The notes beneath the pieces were generated by a model, which was given only the letters and a program-made list of their open reading frames with translations, ran no database searches and was not told the DNA's origin. 44,668 nt of DNA from a virus. Position 1 is the stretch's first letter. Each line of letters starts with the position of its first letter. This document shows, piece after piece, positions 33,182 through 39,764 of this stretch. The stretch is taken from positions 1 to 44,668 of the IMG/VR virus record IMGVR_UViG_3300012964_000016; one strand, 5' to 3'. The translations under genes were made by a program, and so were the position numbers.

Positions 33182-33538
33182 ATGAAGACAATAATAAGAT
33201 GGAAAATTGGCGGCGGCGGGTTCATAGGGGAAGTAAGTTTGTTTGAGTTGGGTGAGTACGATGATTATGTAGCGCGCAAGGCCGGCAGCGCGTGCGTGAT
33301 GCTGAGCAACCTGCACGTTCACCCGCTGCGCAGGGGGCGTGGCTGGGGGCGCATACTGGTAGAGACAGCACTGGCGCACGCACAGAAGAAAGGCTGGTGC
33401 GTGTTCATCCGCGTGGTGCCGTACAACGACAGCACGCTGGACGCTGCCGGTCTGACAGAGTTCTACAAGTCATTGGGGTTTAAGTCTATGCGACACGACA
33501 AGCGGGAGATGCTGTGGAAGCCTACGAAAGCGAAGTAG
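33182..33538 (+). CDS. GNAT-family acetyltransferase
   Basis: 118 residues, ATG with GAGG upstream. The acetyl-CoA motif is LHVHPLRRGRGWGRILVETA (44-63) with R51-x-x-G54-x-G56, and the C-terminal half has the usual FIRVVPYND and LTEFYKSLGFKSM. Small N-terminal region, so it is a compact single-domain GNAT. Substrate unknown. In a genome with probable hypermodified bases, acylation of a base amine is possible; Mu Mom is also of GNAT fold. Peptide or tRNA substrates are equally open. Confidence 0.85.
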   Translation: MKTIIRWKIGGGGFIGEVSLFELGEYDDYVARKAGSACVMLSNLHVHPLRRGRGWGRILVETALAHAQKKGWCVFIRVVPYNDSTLDAAGLTEFYKSLGFKSMRHDKREMLWKPTKAK

Positions 33539-33888
33539 AGTCGTGGGTCTGCGGAGAGGCTCTTATAAGGTACGGCATATTCAGCATCAAGATAAAGAGT
33601 GCGCAGGAGAACGGCTACCCTGACAGACAGTTTTTAATTCGCGGCGGTGTTCCGCTGTTCATTGAGTTTAAACGTCCCGGTGAAGAACCGGAACCATACC
33701 AGAAACTGATACACGAGAGGTTGAGATATGCGGGATACGAAGTACAAGTTCACAGCAACCGCGAAGAAGCGCTCCAAGCAATCAAAGCAGCGATGGAAGC
33801 CGGAAAAGATGCAGCTGATCGGCGTAGAATGGCTGGTCCAACGAAGCGCGGCGGCGCTGCTGTTAGACCCAGGAAGCGGAAAGACTAG
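33514..33888 (+). CDS. VRR-NUC nuclease
   Basis: 124 residues. The GTG start has GGGAG upstream and overlaps the acetyltransferase gene by 25 bp. The VRR-NUC core is complete: NGYPDRQFLIRGGVPLFIEF with D37, then E51 and K53 of the E-x-K motif, and PGEEPEPYQKLIHERLRYAG with Q63. The C-terminus is a basic tail (TKRGGAAVRPRKRKD). Family members cut branched or damaged DNA. The last 161 bp also encode the helicase N-terminus. Confidence 0.88.
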   Translation: MEAYESEVESWVCGEALIRYGIFSIKIKSAQENGYPDRQFLIRGGVPLFIEFKRPGEEPEPYQKLIHERLRYAGYEVQVHSNREEALQAIKAAMEAGKDAADRRRMAGPTKRGGAAVRPRKRKD

Positions 33889-35218
33889 CATCTCGTATGC
33901 TGGTATGGTGGTGCTGAAGGAAGATGGCACGTTCCTAGGTGCGCTCGTGGTTGCGCCGCTGCGTCCGGCGTACATGGTTTGGCCTGCGGAGCAAGCGAAG
34001 TGGTCAGACTTTGAAGACTTGTCTGTGGCGGTACTGCATGGCAAGAACAAGGAAGCGCTTGCTGCGCAAAGACACGACGTCTACGTGATCAACTACGAGG
34101 GTTTAGACTGGCTGATAAACAGCGGCACGCTCGCGATGCTGCTCAAGAAGAAGTGGATCGACACGCTGGTACTGGACGAGCTGAGCAAGATGAGCAACGC
34201 CAGCAAGAAGGCAAAGCGGCGCAAGCTGTTGGTACCGTGGCTCCCTAAGTTTGCGCGGCGCTGGGGGTTAACTGGCAGTCCAGCATCCAACGGTCTTATT
34301 AAATTGTTCGGTCAGATTAACGTGTTGGATCTCGGTGCGGCATTCGGACCATACATAACGTACTTCAGAAACAAATTCTTTACTCCCGTGGGAATGTATA
34401 GCTGGGCGCTGAAAGAAGGCGCTGAAAAGTTGATCTACAAGACCATAGCTAACGTTGCCCTGCGATTTGAATTGCCGAAGAGCGCTGGGGTGCCGTCGCT
34501 GGTTGAAAACAACATAATAGTAGACCTGCCCCCAGCGGCGCGACGTGCGTATGACGAGATTGAGCAGCAGATGCTGACCATCCTGGATGACAGCACCGTG
34601 ACGGCCGGAACAGCCGGTGCGGTGTACGGCAAGTGCTGCCAGATTGCAGCCGGTGCTGTGTTCCTTTCTCCGATCGATCCAATAACTGGGGAGACAAAAG
34701 CTGGCAAGCGAGAATGGAAAAACATACACGATGAAAAGCTGGATGCGCTGGAAGAGCTGATCGAAGAATTGCAGGGCCAGCAGTTGCTGACTGCATACTG
34801 GTATGAGCACGATCTGCAGAAAATACAAGCGCGGTTTGGTAAGGCTATCGCGTACATAGGTTCAGGCGTGAGTATGAAGCGTGCGCTGGAGTACGAAGCC
34901 GCGTGGAATGCTGGCGAATTGCAATACCTGTTCGGCCATCCCATGAGCATGGGGCACGGACTAAACCTACAGGGCAGCGGCGCGCATCACATAGCGTGGT
35001 ATACCACCCCACCAGATTACGAGCTGTACGACCAGTTTAACCGCCGCTTGCGCAGGCGTGGCAATGCCGCCAAGGTGGTCACGGCGCATCGCATAGTGGC
35101 GCGGCAAACGGTGGACACCTGGAACACACTGCCCAGTCTAAAGCGCAAGGGCGGCACACAGCAAAGGCTTTTTGACGCCCTGCGCGTTAACAGCAAATCC
35201 CGGCGGGGCGGGGCTTAG
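33728..35218 (+). CDS. SNF2-type superfamily 2 helicase
   Basis: 496 residues. Motifs in order: Walker A LLLDPGSGKTS at 45-54, VVAPLRP (Ia), NYEGLDWL, DELSKMSN at 150-157 (II), GLTGSPASNG (III), and YDQFNRRLRRRGNAAKV near the end (VI). The start at 33728 (AGAGG upstream) overlaps VRR-NUC by 161 bp; an ATG at 33809 would still overlap 80 bp and still precede Walker A. The VRR-NUC plus SNF2 pair is common in phages. Role: DNA translocation in recombination or repair. Confidence 0.9.
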   Translation: MRDTKYKFTATAKKRSKQSKQRWKPEKMQLIGVEWLVQRSAAALLLDPGSGKTSISYAGMVVLKEDGTFLGALVVAPLRPAYMVWPAEQAKWSDFEDLSVAVLHGKNKEALAAQRHDVYVINYEGLDWLINSGTLAMLLKKKWIDTLVLDELSKMSNASKKAKRRKLLVPWLPKFARRWGLTGSPASNGLIKLFGQINVLDLGAAFGPYITYFRNKFFTPVGMYSWALKEGAEKLIYKTIANVALRFELPKSAGVPSLVENNIIVDLPPAARRAYDEIEQQMLTILDDSTVTAGTAGAVYGKCCQIAAGAVFLSPIDPITGETKAGKREWKNIHDEKLDALEELIEELQGQQLLTAYWYEHDLQKIQARFGKAIAYIGSGVSMKRALEYEAAWNAGELQYLFGHPMSMGHGLNLQGSGAHHIAWYTTPPDYELYDQFNRRLRRRGNAAKVVTAHRIVARQTVDTWNTLPSLKRKGGTQQRLFDALRVNSKSRRGGA

Positions 35219-35576
35219 GACGAAAGTTCTAAAAAAGATGAAAATAATGCTTGCCTTTTGCGACAACTAAGAAGATAATGGCTCCACGGTTGATAGGAAG
35301 TAGTCGCAGGTCAGTTAAAAGTCAAGCCCCTGATAGCTACCAACCAAACAACAAACGGTTCTGCAGTCCGGTACTCCCGTCGTGACGATGGCACACAGTA
35401 AAGATTCTCTGCAGAAGGGTGAAACCGCCTCGTCGCACTATATAGTGACATTGCGCAGCTAGACGTCAAGCTGGTGGCAGTGAATTCCAACAGTATCTTC
35501 GGCACCAACGGCGTGCGCATGCCGCTGAGGGTACTGTGGGAACCAATCCGGTTCGACCTATTATATGGAGCCAACC
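35219..35576. other. Intergenic region before the small-gene block
   Basis: 358 bases with no supported gene. It contains the candidate promoter at 35251-35279 and, at its right end, the first copy of the leader cassette with its ribosome site. The middle (35300-35480) shows no ORF with a ribosome site, no strong hairpin and no repeats that I can see. A short frame through the cassette exists but has no support. Confidence 0.55.
35251..35279 (+). promoter_or_regulatory. Candidate sigma-70 promoter with embedded TTGCGACAA
   Basis: TTGCCT (35251-35256), 17-bp spacer, GATAAT (35274-35279); 4 of 6 and 5 of 6 matches. TTGCGACAA at 35258-35266 fills the spacer, where a bound regulator would block RNA polymerase. 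It lies just after the helicase stop, ahead of the small-gene block. Confidence 0.5.
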
Positions 35577-35579
35577 ATG
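35497..35579 (+). repeat. Leader cassette copy 1 (carries ribosome site and start codon)
   Basis: Shares 51 bp with copy 2 (from CTTCGGCACCAACGG) and 72 bp, without mismatch, with copy 3. The shared 40-bp core runs ACGGCGTGCGCATGCC to GTGGGAACCAAT. The 3' part contains CCGGTTCGACC, TATTAT, GGAG and the ATG of the next gene. So expression signals are part of the repeat. Confidence 0.9.
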
Positions 35580-35819
35580 TCAAGAATAATTCACGCAGAC
35601 GACAAGCATACGAAGTCTTACAAAACATACGCACGCGCCACTCAAGAAGCAGAAGCTGTGATAGAACAGCTTGGATTGAAGTCAACGCTGGTGTTCATAA
35701 TGGCTGTAGAATCAGACGCGCGCAGTGAAGTGCGGTTCGCACCACTTTTCAATGTAGGGCAGCATGAGCAGCACTACCTCGCAGCACTGTCGCACAAAGG
35801 GCATATGGTTACATGCTAA
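35577..35819 (+). CDS. Small hypothetical protein under cassette copy 1
   Basis: 80 residues. Its ATG and GGAG ribosome site are supplied by the cassette. The sequence is helical then beta (TKSYKTYARATQEAEAVIEQ, STLVFIMAVESDARSEVRFA), with a C-terminal FNVGQHEQHYLAALSHKGHM. Unknown function; no family recognised. Confidence 0.65.
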   Translation: MSRIIHADDKHTKSYKTYARATQEAEAVIEQLGLKSTLVFIMAVESDARSEVRFAPLFNVGQHEQHYLAALSHKGHMVTC

Positions 35820-35832
35820 CGCAACACCACCG

Positions 35833-35883
35833 CTTCGGCACCAACGGCGTGCGCATGCCGCTGAGGGTACTGTGGGAACCAAT
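35833..35883 (+). repeat. Leader cassette copy 2 (truncated at its 3' side)
   Basis: Identical to the first 51 bp of copy 1, then diverges before the TATTAT and ribosome-site part. Its left edge lies in CCACCGCTTCGGC, matching the left half of the UUCG hairpin found intact at 36995-37010. Confidence 0.9.
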
Positions 35884-35921
35884 ACCGCGCCTCGGGTAAT
35901 CAGGGGCACAGGAGATACAAA

Positions 35922-36209
35922 ATGAAAACCAAAATCACAGTTGATTCCAACCATTACGTGACAGTTGAGCGTGACGACCTGTTTAGTGGCGAACGCACCA
36001 CCACCACATATTTTGCCCCTCACCTCTCCAATGGGCAGGCCGGTTACGTTAGAATCGCTGACCGCGCCGGGCGCTTCCCACAGGTCTGTGAACGGTTGAG
36101 CAGCACTGGCAGCACGCTGATGGCTACGCCTGAAAATCTGCCAGCAGTGATACGCCGAGAACTGCGTCGCAGGTATGCTGCCGACCGCCGCATACTGGAC
36201 GGACAGTGA
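35922..36209 (+). CDS. Hypothetical protein (95 aa)
   Basis: ATG with AGGAGAT 5 nt upstream. N-terminal beta strands (KITVDSNHYVTVERDDLFSG, TTTTYFAPHLS), then an Arg-rich helical C-terminus (PAVIRRELRRRYAADRRILD). Unknown function. Its own ribosome site is not part of the cassette. Confidence 0.65.
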   Translation: MKTKITVDSNHYVTVERDDLFSGERTTTTYFAPHLSNGQAGYVRIADRAGRFPQVCERLSSTGSTLMATPENLPAVIRRELRRRYAADRRILDGQ

Positions 36210-36400
36210 GCAACCATCCGAACCGTAATTGGCGGCAACGTATGCAGGTTGCCGCCAACCAATGGCTCTCAGGTGTAGCGAGCGTGCTTTATACGATGCC
36301 GCTGGGCAATGATGAGCCAGCACGGACAAATGGGCTGCGCAATCGTATCCGCGAGGCATATCTCGCTGGTTATCAAGATGGGAGAAAACATCATGACTAA
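36206..36400 (+). CDS. Small hypothetical protein (64 aa)
   Basis: GTG start overlapping the preceding stop (GTGA), so coupled. Basic N-terminus (NHPNRNWRQRMQVAANQWLS) and a helical end with RIREAYLAGYQDGRKHH, a charged helix seen at the C-terminus of many small phage proteins. No known role. Confidence 0.6.
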   Translation: MSNHPNRNWRQRMQVAANQWLSGVASVLYTMPLGNDEPARTNGLRNRIREAYLAGYQDGRKHHD

Positions 36401-36551
36401 CAAAATCACAATCAGCACTTTGGAGCTTTTCCAACTTTTCCCGGACGCGGAATCTGCGCGGCTGTACCTTGAGGCTCGCTTGTGGCCTAACGGTTGCCGC
36501 TGCCCTGTCTGCGGCCTCAGCGACCGCATTACGGCGTGCGCATGCCGCTGA
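36393..36551 (+). pseudogene. Truncated zinc-ribbon protein of IS1595-transposase type
   Basis: 52 residues from an ATG with GGGAGAAA upstream. LFQLFPDAESARLYLEARLW, then PNGCRCPVCGLSDRI, matches the N-terminal zinc ribbon found at the front of IS1595/ISXO2-family transposases and in stand-alone phage proteins. The normal second CxxC and the following residues are missing. The reading frame runs into cassette copy 3, which supplies the last codons and the TGA. Only half of the metal site remains. It looks like a gene cut by cassette insertion or recombination. Confidence 0.7.
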
Positions 36552-36602
36552 GGGTACTGTGGGAACCAATCCGGTTCGACCTATTATATGGAGCCAACCA
36601 TG
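36531..36602 (+). repeat. Leader cassette copy 3 (carries ribosome site and start codon)
   Basis: 72 bp identical to 35508-35579. It begins inside the zinc-ribbon gene and ends at the ATG of the gene at 36600. Contains the TATTAT and GGAG elements. Confidence 0.9.
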
Positions 36603-36986
36603 GAATATCAAACCTTCAAACTTGCAACGACAGCCGAGCAGCGCCGCGCTCTGTGCGACGCTTACGGACTGTTCTTTAATTCTGATTCACTTCTTGCAAC
36701 ACTGGAAATCCCGGAGCTTATGTCTGCGTTCAGGATAGATCCAACTAACGGCGTACAGATAACATACGCGCAGGCGTGGCTGTTCGTAGACACTGACGTG
36801 GACAAAAAGTATTTCACACTTAATGTGTTGCTACTGAATGAAAGCCCAGAATGCGTCGTCAATCAGTGGGAACGTGCGCATTCTAGCTTCGACGAAGCTG
36901 TGGGTCTAATGTTTGACTTAGCCAACGCGGACAACGCTGTAGCTTTCTGGGACGTGGTTGCTACAACCATGACCAAAATCTGCTAA
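36600..36986 (+). CDS. Hypothetical protein (128 aa) under cassette copy 3
   Basis: ATG and GGAG come from the cassette. Sequence: MEYQTFKLATTAEQRRALCD at the start, a beta-containing centre with FVDTDVDKKYFTLNVLLLN, and a helical end. The stop is followed by an intact UUCG hairpin. No family recognised. Confidence 0.65.
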   Translation: MEYQTFKLATTAEQRRALCDAYGLFFNSDSLLATLEIPELMSAFRIDPTNGVQITYAQAWLFVDTDVDKKYFTLNVLLLNESPECVVNQWERAHSSFDEAVGLMFDLANADNAVAFWDVVATTMTKIC

Positions 36987-36994
36987 CACAACAC

Positions 36995-37010
36995 CACCGC
37001 TTCGGCGGTG
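36995..37010 (+). terminator. UUCG-tetraloop hairpin
   Basis: CACCGC-TTCG-GCGGTG, a perfect 6-bp stem with a C(UUCG)G tetraloop, 9 nt past a stop codon. No T-run follows (ATACTACAAGG), so it is more likely an mRNA stabiliser or rho-dependent/processing element than a strong terminator. A half copy lies at 35826-35839, broken by cassette copy 2. Confidence 0.55.
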
Positions 37011-37029
37011 ATACTACAAGGAGAACGAC

Positions 37030-37257
37030 ATGACGACACACAACGACAACACAAAATTTCAAAACGCTTCTGCGCATCTGGTGGACTGCGCTGATGACAT
37101 CTTATCCGAGAATCTTTCGGTTGCGGAGTACGCTGCACGCATAGATCTGGTGAACGACGCTTGCGTCATGCTGCAGGAACTAGGTATACACGTTGACCTG
37201 CACGAGCGCACTGTGGAGCAGTGTATTGTAGAAGCGCAGATGCGGGGTGGCGTATGA
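37030..37257 (+). CDS. Hypothetical protein (75 aa)
   Basis: ATG with AAGGAG upstream. Helical acidic protein (LVDCADDILSENLSVAEYAA, RIDLVNDACVMLQELGIHVD). It is translationally coupled to the next gene by ATGA. Function unknown. Confidence 0.62.
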   Translation: MTTHNDNTKFQNASAHLVDCADDILSENLSVAEYAARIDLVNDACVMLQELGIHVDLHERTVEQCIVEAQMRGGV

Positions 37258-37457
37258 AAGCGAATACAGATAACCAACACAGTCGATTTACTGTGGTGCT
37301 GCCGAATCACCCACCGGTGGTAGTTACAACTGATTACGCAGTGACAGACAGTGGCAAGCTACCAACGGCCTACATTCGCGAATTGAAACAACATGTGCTT
37401 CGCTGTGAGAATGAACCGATAAAGAAGCGCTTCAAGTACGAGTACTATCCATCATGA
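37254..37457 (+). CDS. Hypothetical protein (67 aa)
   Basis: ATGA overlap with the preceding gene and with the following one. Beta then helical sequence (RFTVVLPNHPPVVVTTDYAV, AYIRELKQHVLRCENEPIKK) ending KYEYYPS. Function unknown; the overlaps support translation. Confidence 0.6.
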   Translation: MKANTDNQHSRFTVVLPNHPPVVVTTDYAVTDSGKLPTAYIRELKQHVLRCENEPIKKRFKYEYYPS

Positions 37458-38512
37458 GCGCCATCTGTGTATTCTACGACGAACACCGGCATTCATGCCT
37501 TCGCATCCACGAGACTGCCAGGAAGACATTCTTTATTGCAATGTTATGCGAAGGCATTTCAGTAAAGTCATCGGGCAGCGAGACTTTCCGCGAACGATGG
37601 CAGGCAGCCCCTGAAAAGAATGTTGTGGCGGCTGCCAGACTGTATCTGTATTCCAATGCCGCCAGATTCTTCATCTCCGACGAGGCACGTCACCACCTCG
37701 AGGAGATCATCGAAAACGGGACTACAACATTTAAGGAGATTGAGATGTCACAGCAGGAAAAGAAAAGTAATGTAGTTCAGACAACACCCGCAGCAACACA
37801 GCCAGTCGCAGCAGCCCGGCCTATCGCACCGCCAAACAGCGCAGCGAACGCCGCAGCAAAACCAGCAGCCCGGCCTATCGCACCGCCAAACAGCGCAGCG
37901 AACGCCGCAGCAAAACCAGCAGCACAGAAACCGCTCGACTTTGGCGGCGGCGTGGCGACGGTAATTGATCCAGCCGCAGGTACAGTGAAGTCTGTGGCTG
38001 TGGATGCAAAGCCAGCAGCAAAGCCAGCAGCAAAGCCAGCAGCAAAGCCAGCAGCAAAGCCAGCAGCAAAGCCAGCAGCAAAGCCAGCACATAAACAATC
38101 TAAGACAACTAAGGAGCCTGAAATGAAAACCACCACTAAACCAAAAGCAGCACCAGCAAAGCCAGCAGCAAAGCCAGCAGCAAAGCCAGCAGCAAAGCCA
38201 GCAGCAAAGCCAGCAGCAAAGCCAGCAGCAAAGCCAGCAGCAAAACCGACCGCCGCTGACAGGAAGGCCGCGAAGAAGGCATTCTTCGGCGGTGCTGCAC
38301 CAAAAGGTGCGAAACAACCTTCGAAGCCTGCTGTAAAGCCAACCGCAAAACCGACTGCGAAGAATGGCGCGGCCCAGAAGAGCAATTCCATTGACGGAAA
38401 ATTGGCTGAGTTGCGCAAGCTGCTCAAGGGTGGCGTGACTAACGTGCAAGAATTGGCCGACAACTTGCTCATCTGCAAGAAGAGCGTGCGTAAGCTGATG
38501 TCGCAGGTGTAG
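37454..38512 (+). CDS. Lys/Ala/Pro repeat protein with possible nested starts
   Basis: 352 residues as one frame. Residues 1-97 form a compact domain (CVFYDEHRHSCLRIHETARK, YLYSNAARFFISDEARHHLE). Then comes a disordered region: two 18-residue PIAPPNSAANAAAKPA repeats and two KPAA arrays. Residues 313-352 look like a winged-helix remnant (LKGGVTNVQELADNLLICKK). In-frame ATGs at 37745 and 38123 each have AAGGAG at ideal spacing, so shorter proteins of 255 and 129 residues may also be made. Histone H1-like, DNA-compacting activity is plausible from composition; it is not shown. Confidence 0.75.
   Translation: MSAICVFYDEHRHSCLRIHETARKTFFIAMLCEGISVKSSGSETFRERWQAAPEKNVVAAARLYLYSNAARFFISDEARHHLEEIIENGTTTFKEIEMSQQEKKSNVVQTTPAATQPVAAARPIAPPNSAANAAAKPAARPIAPPNSAANAAAKPAAQKPLDFGGGVATVIDPAAGTVKSVAVDAKPAAKPAAKPAAKPAAKPAAKPAAKPAHKQSKTTKEPEMKTTTKPKAAPAKPAAKPAAKPAAKPAAKPAAKPAAKPAAKPTAADRKAAKKAFFGGAAPKGAKQPSKPAVKPTAKPTAKNGAAQKSNSIDGKLAELRKLLKGGVTNVQELADNLLICKKSVRKLMSQV
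37811..37918 (+). repeat. Two tandem 54-bp units
   Basis: The segment starting GCAGCCCGGCCTATCGCACC at 37811 recurs at 37865 after 54 bp with no visible change. Each unit encodes 18 residues including PIAPPNSAANAAAKP. Perfect identity implies recent duplication or gene conversion. Confidence 0.9.
38006..38239 (+). repeat. Two arrays of seven 12-bp units (GCAAAGCCAGCA)
   Basis: Seven units at 38006-38089 and seven at 38156-38239, encoding KPAA-type repeats, separated by 66 bp that contain an internal ribosome site and ATG. Units are identical at base level, so slippage could change copy number in 4-residue steps without breaking frame. Confidence 0.92.
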
Positions 38513-38514
38513 TC

Positions 38515-39177
38515 GTGAGGGCGCAGTCGTTCGTCGGCACTCGCGCCAGTCTGCCGAAACCTACACAGGCAGACTGTTACGCATTTCCACACCACCAAGT
38601 CTATCTAGATGGTGGTGTTTTTCTACAAACCCGCAGCGGCCCTAACTGGGAAGGTGGTGTCATAACGCTAGCCACTTGCAAGCATCATCTTCGAACCACG
38701 CGCACACCGGAAGAATGGATAGGTGTGTGGTTCGCTGGATTCACCCCGAAAATCAACGGAGAAAACTATCTGTTGTATTTGGCAGAAGTTACGCAGGCGT
38801 TCGATTCAAACTATGCGCTCGGCCAACTACTGAAAGACAAGTATCCGAGGGCGTATGCTGTGAAGAACGCTGCTAACAATCCGCTGGGGGACGTATATCC
38901 GCCATCTGGATCGCTGCGCGGAGAACAAGTGTACTATAGACAGAACTTCTCTGCTTCTGCTGAGCATGTGCGTCAAGAGTTGAAGCATGGAGAACCCAAG
39001 TGGTATTCCGACATAGAATACATTGGACGCTCCGGTCGCAGACCTGCTGCGCTGGTGCTGCGTGGTTCTGTATTCAAAAGACCGACGTACAGAGCGCGCA
39101 GACCTCTGCATCGCAGCGGGTGGCGTTGCTCCCTGTCAGAATTGATCAACGCACACATAGAGGAGGTCGTATGGTAG
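38515..39177 (+). CDS. Nmad2-like nucleotide-modification-associated protein
   Basis: 220 residues, GTG start with AGGTG upstream, two bases after the preceding stop. The segment GGVITLATCKHHLRTTRTPE, EWIGVWFAGF, NYLLYLAEV and the later NPLGDVYPPSG and EQVYYRQNF follow the Nmad2 pattern I recall: G..TLA.CKP.+R......W+.G.G......L+YA..V, then D..YY. Nmad proteins were predicted, from gene neighbourhoods, to take part in phage base modification; their reaction is unknown. Its stop overlaps the kinase gene start. Family call moderate. Confidence 0.6.
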   Translation: MRAQSFVGTRASLPKPTQADCYAFPHHQVYLDGGVFLQTRSGPNWEGGVITLATCKHHLRTTRTPEEWIGVWFAGFTPKINGENYLLYLAEVTQAFDSNYALGQLLKDKYPRAYAVKNAANNPLGDVYPPSGSLRGEQVYYRQNFSASAEHVRQELKHGEPKWYSDIEYIGRSGRRPAALVLRGSVFKRPTYRARRPLHRSGWRCSLSELINAHIEEVVW

Positions 39178-39764
39178 TCGTCAAAATCGGTGGTACAAAC
39201 GGTAGCGGGAAGACTAGTGTCGCTAGAGCGTTGATAGAACAGTACGAACACAATCCCATCATGGGATCGAAGAAGATTGAAGCCTATAAAGTTTCAACCG
39301 AACTGCCGATGCCGGTGTATTTGTTGGGCAGCTATGTGAATGTGTGCGGCGGCATGGACGGCATATCTGACAAGCATGACAGACTTGCTTTGGTGCGTAA
39401 GTACGCAGTTCCAGGAAATATTGTCGTTTACGAAGGGTTAATCACTGGGAAAACATATGGGGCCATGGGTGCGATGAGTGAAGAGCCGCAGCAGCGCGGG
39501 TGCTGGTTGTACACCTTTATGGACACACCATACGAAGTTTGTGTTGGGCGCATACTGGACCGCCGAAGGGCGCGTGGAAACTACGCTCCCTTCGACCCAG
39601 AGCGAACCGTGCGCGCGACGTTTAACTCTTGTGTGAGTACAGCACGCAGGGCGGCGGCGGAAGGTCACGACGTGCTGATGCTAGACCACACGCAACCGCC
39701 GGAAAAGCAGTTATCTGTAATCATGCGGTCTGTGCGCAAAATTCTGAAAAGGAATCTAACATGA
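39171..39764 (+). CDS. P-loop kinase of the 5-hmdU DNA kinase type
   Basis: 197 residues from the ATG at 39171, with GAGGAGGT 3-6 nt upstream. Walker A is KIGGTNGSGKTSVARALIEQ at 5-24; later elements are YVNVCGGMDGISDKHDRL, VVYEGLITGKTYGAMG and FMDTPYEVCVGRILDRRRAR. The CGGMDGIS and EGL segments are those I associate with phage kinases that phosphorylate 5-hydroxymethyl-dU in DNA. It is coupled by ATGA to the helical-partner gene. Role: activate the hydroxymethyl group for later substitution. Confidence 0.75.
   Translation: MVVVKIGGTNGSGKTSVARALIEQYEHNPIMGSKKIEAYKVSTELPMPVYLLGSYVNVCGGMDGISDKHDRLALVRKYAVPGNIVVYEGLITGKTYGAMGAMSEEPQQRGCWLYTFMDTPYEVCVGRILDRRRARGNYAPFDPERTVRATFNSCVSTARRAAAEGHDVLMLDHTQPPEKQLSVIMRSVRKILKRNLT

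Noticed and set aside
35551-35571. T7-type promoter recognised by a phage RNA polymerase
   Set aside because: 13 of 18 matches, but the upstream specificity part differs, GGAG doubles as ribosome site, and no RNA polymerase gene is seen. Kept only as a remark in the cassette finding.
35508-35579. tRNA-like gene, because of GGTTCGACC in the cassette
   Set aside because: The T-arm-like loop has no complementary stem, and no acceptor or anticodon stem can be formed.
36393-36551. Active insertion sequence of IS1595 type
   Set aside because: Only the first half of the zinc ribbon is present; no catalytic domain, terminal inverted repeats or target duplication found.
35497-36602. CRISPR array
   Set aside because: Only three copies, irregular spacing (336 and 698 bp) and genes between them.
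35712-36611. Long minus-strand open frame (299 codons)
   Set aside because: It lies antisense to several genes with good ribosome sites, has no ribosome site, and contains the reverse of the repeat cassettes.
37748-38598. Minus-strand frames rich in Leu-Cys-Trp or Phe-Ala repeats
   Set aside because: They are the reverse of the GCAAAGCCAGCA arrays in the plus-strand repeat gene. Repeats remain open in all frames by composition.
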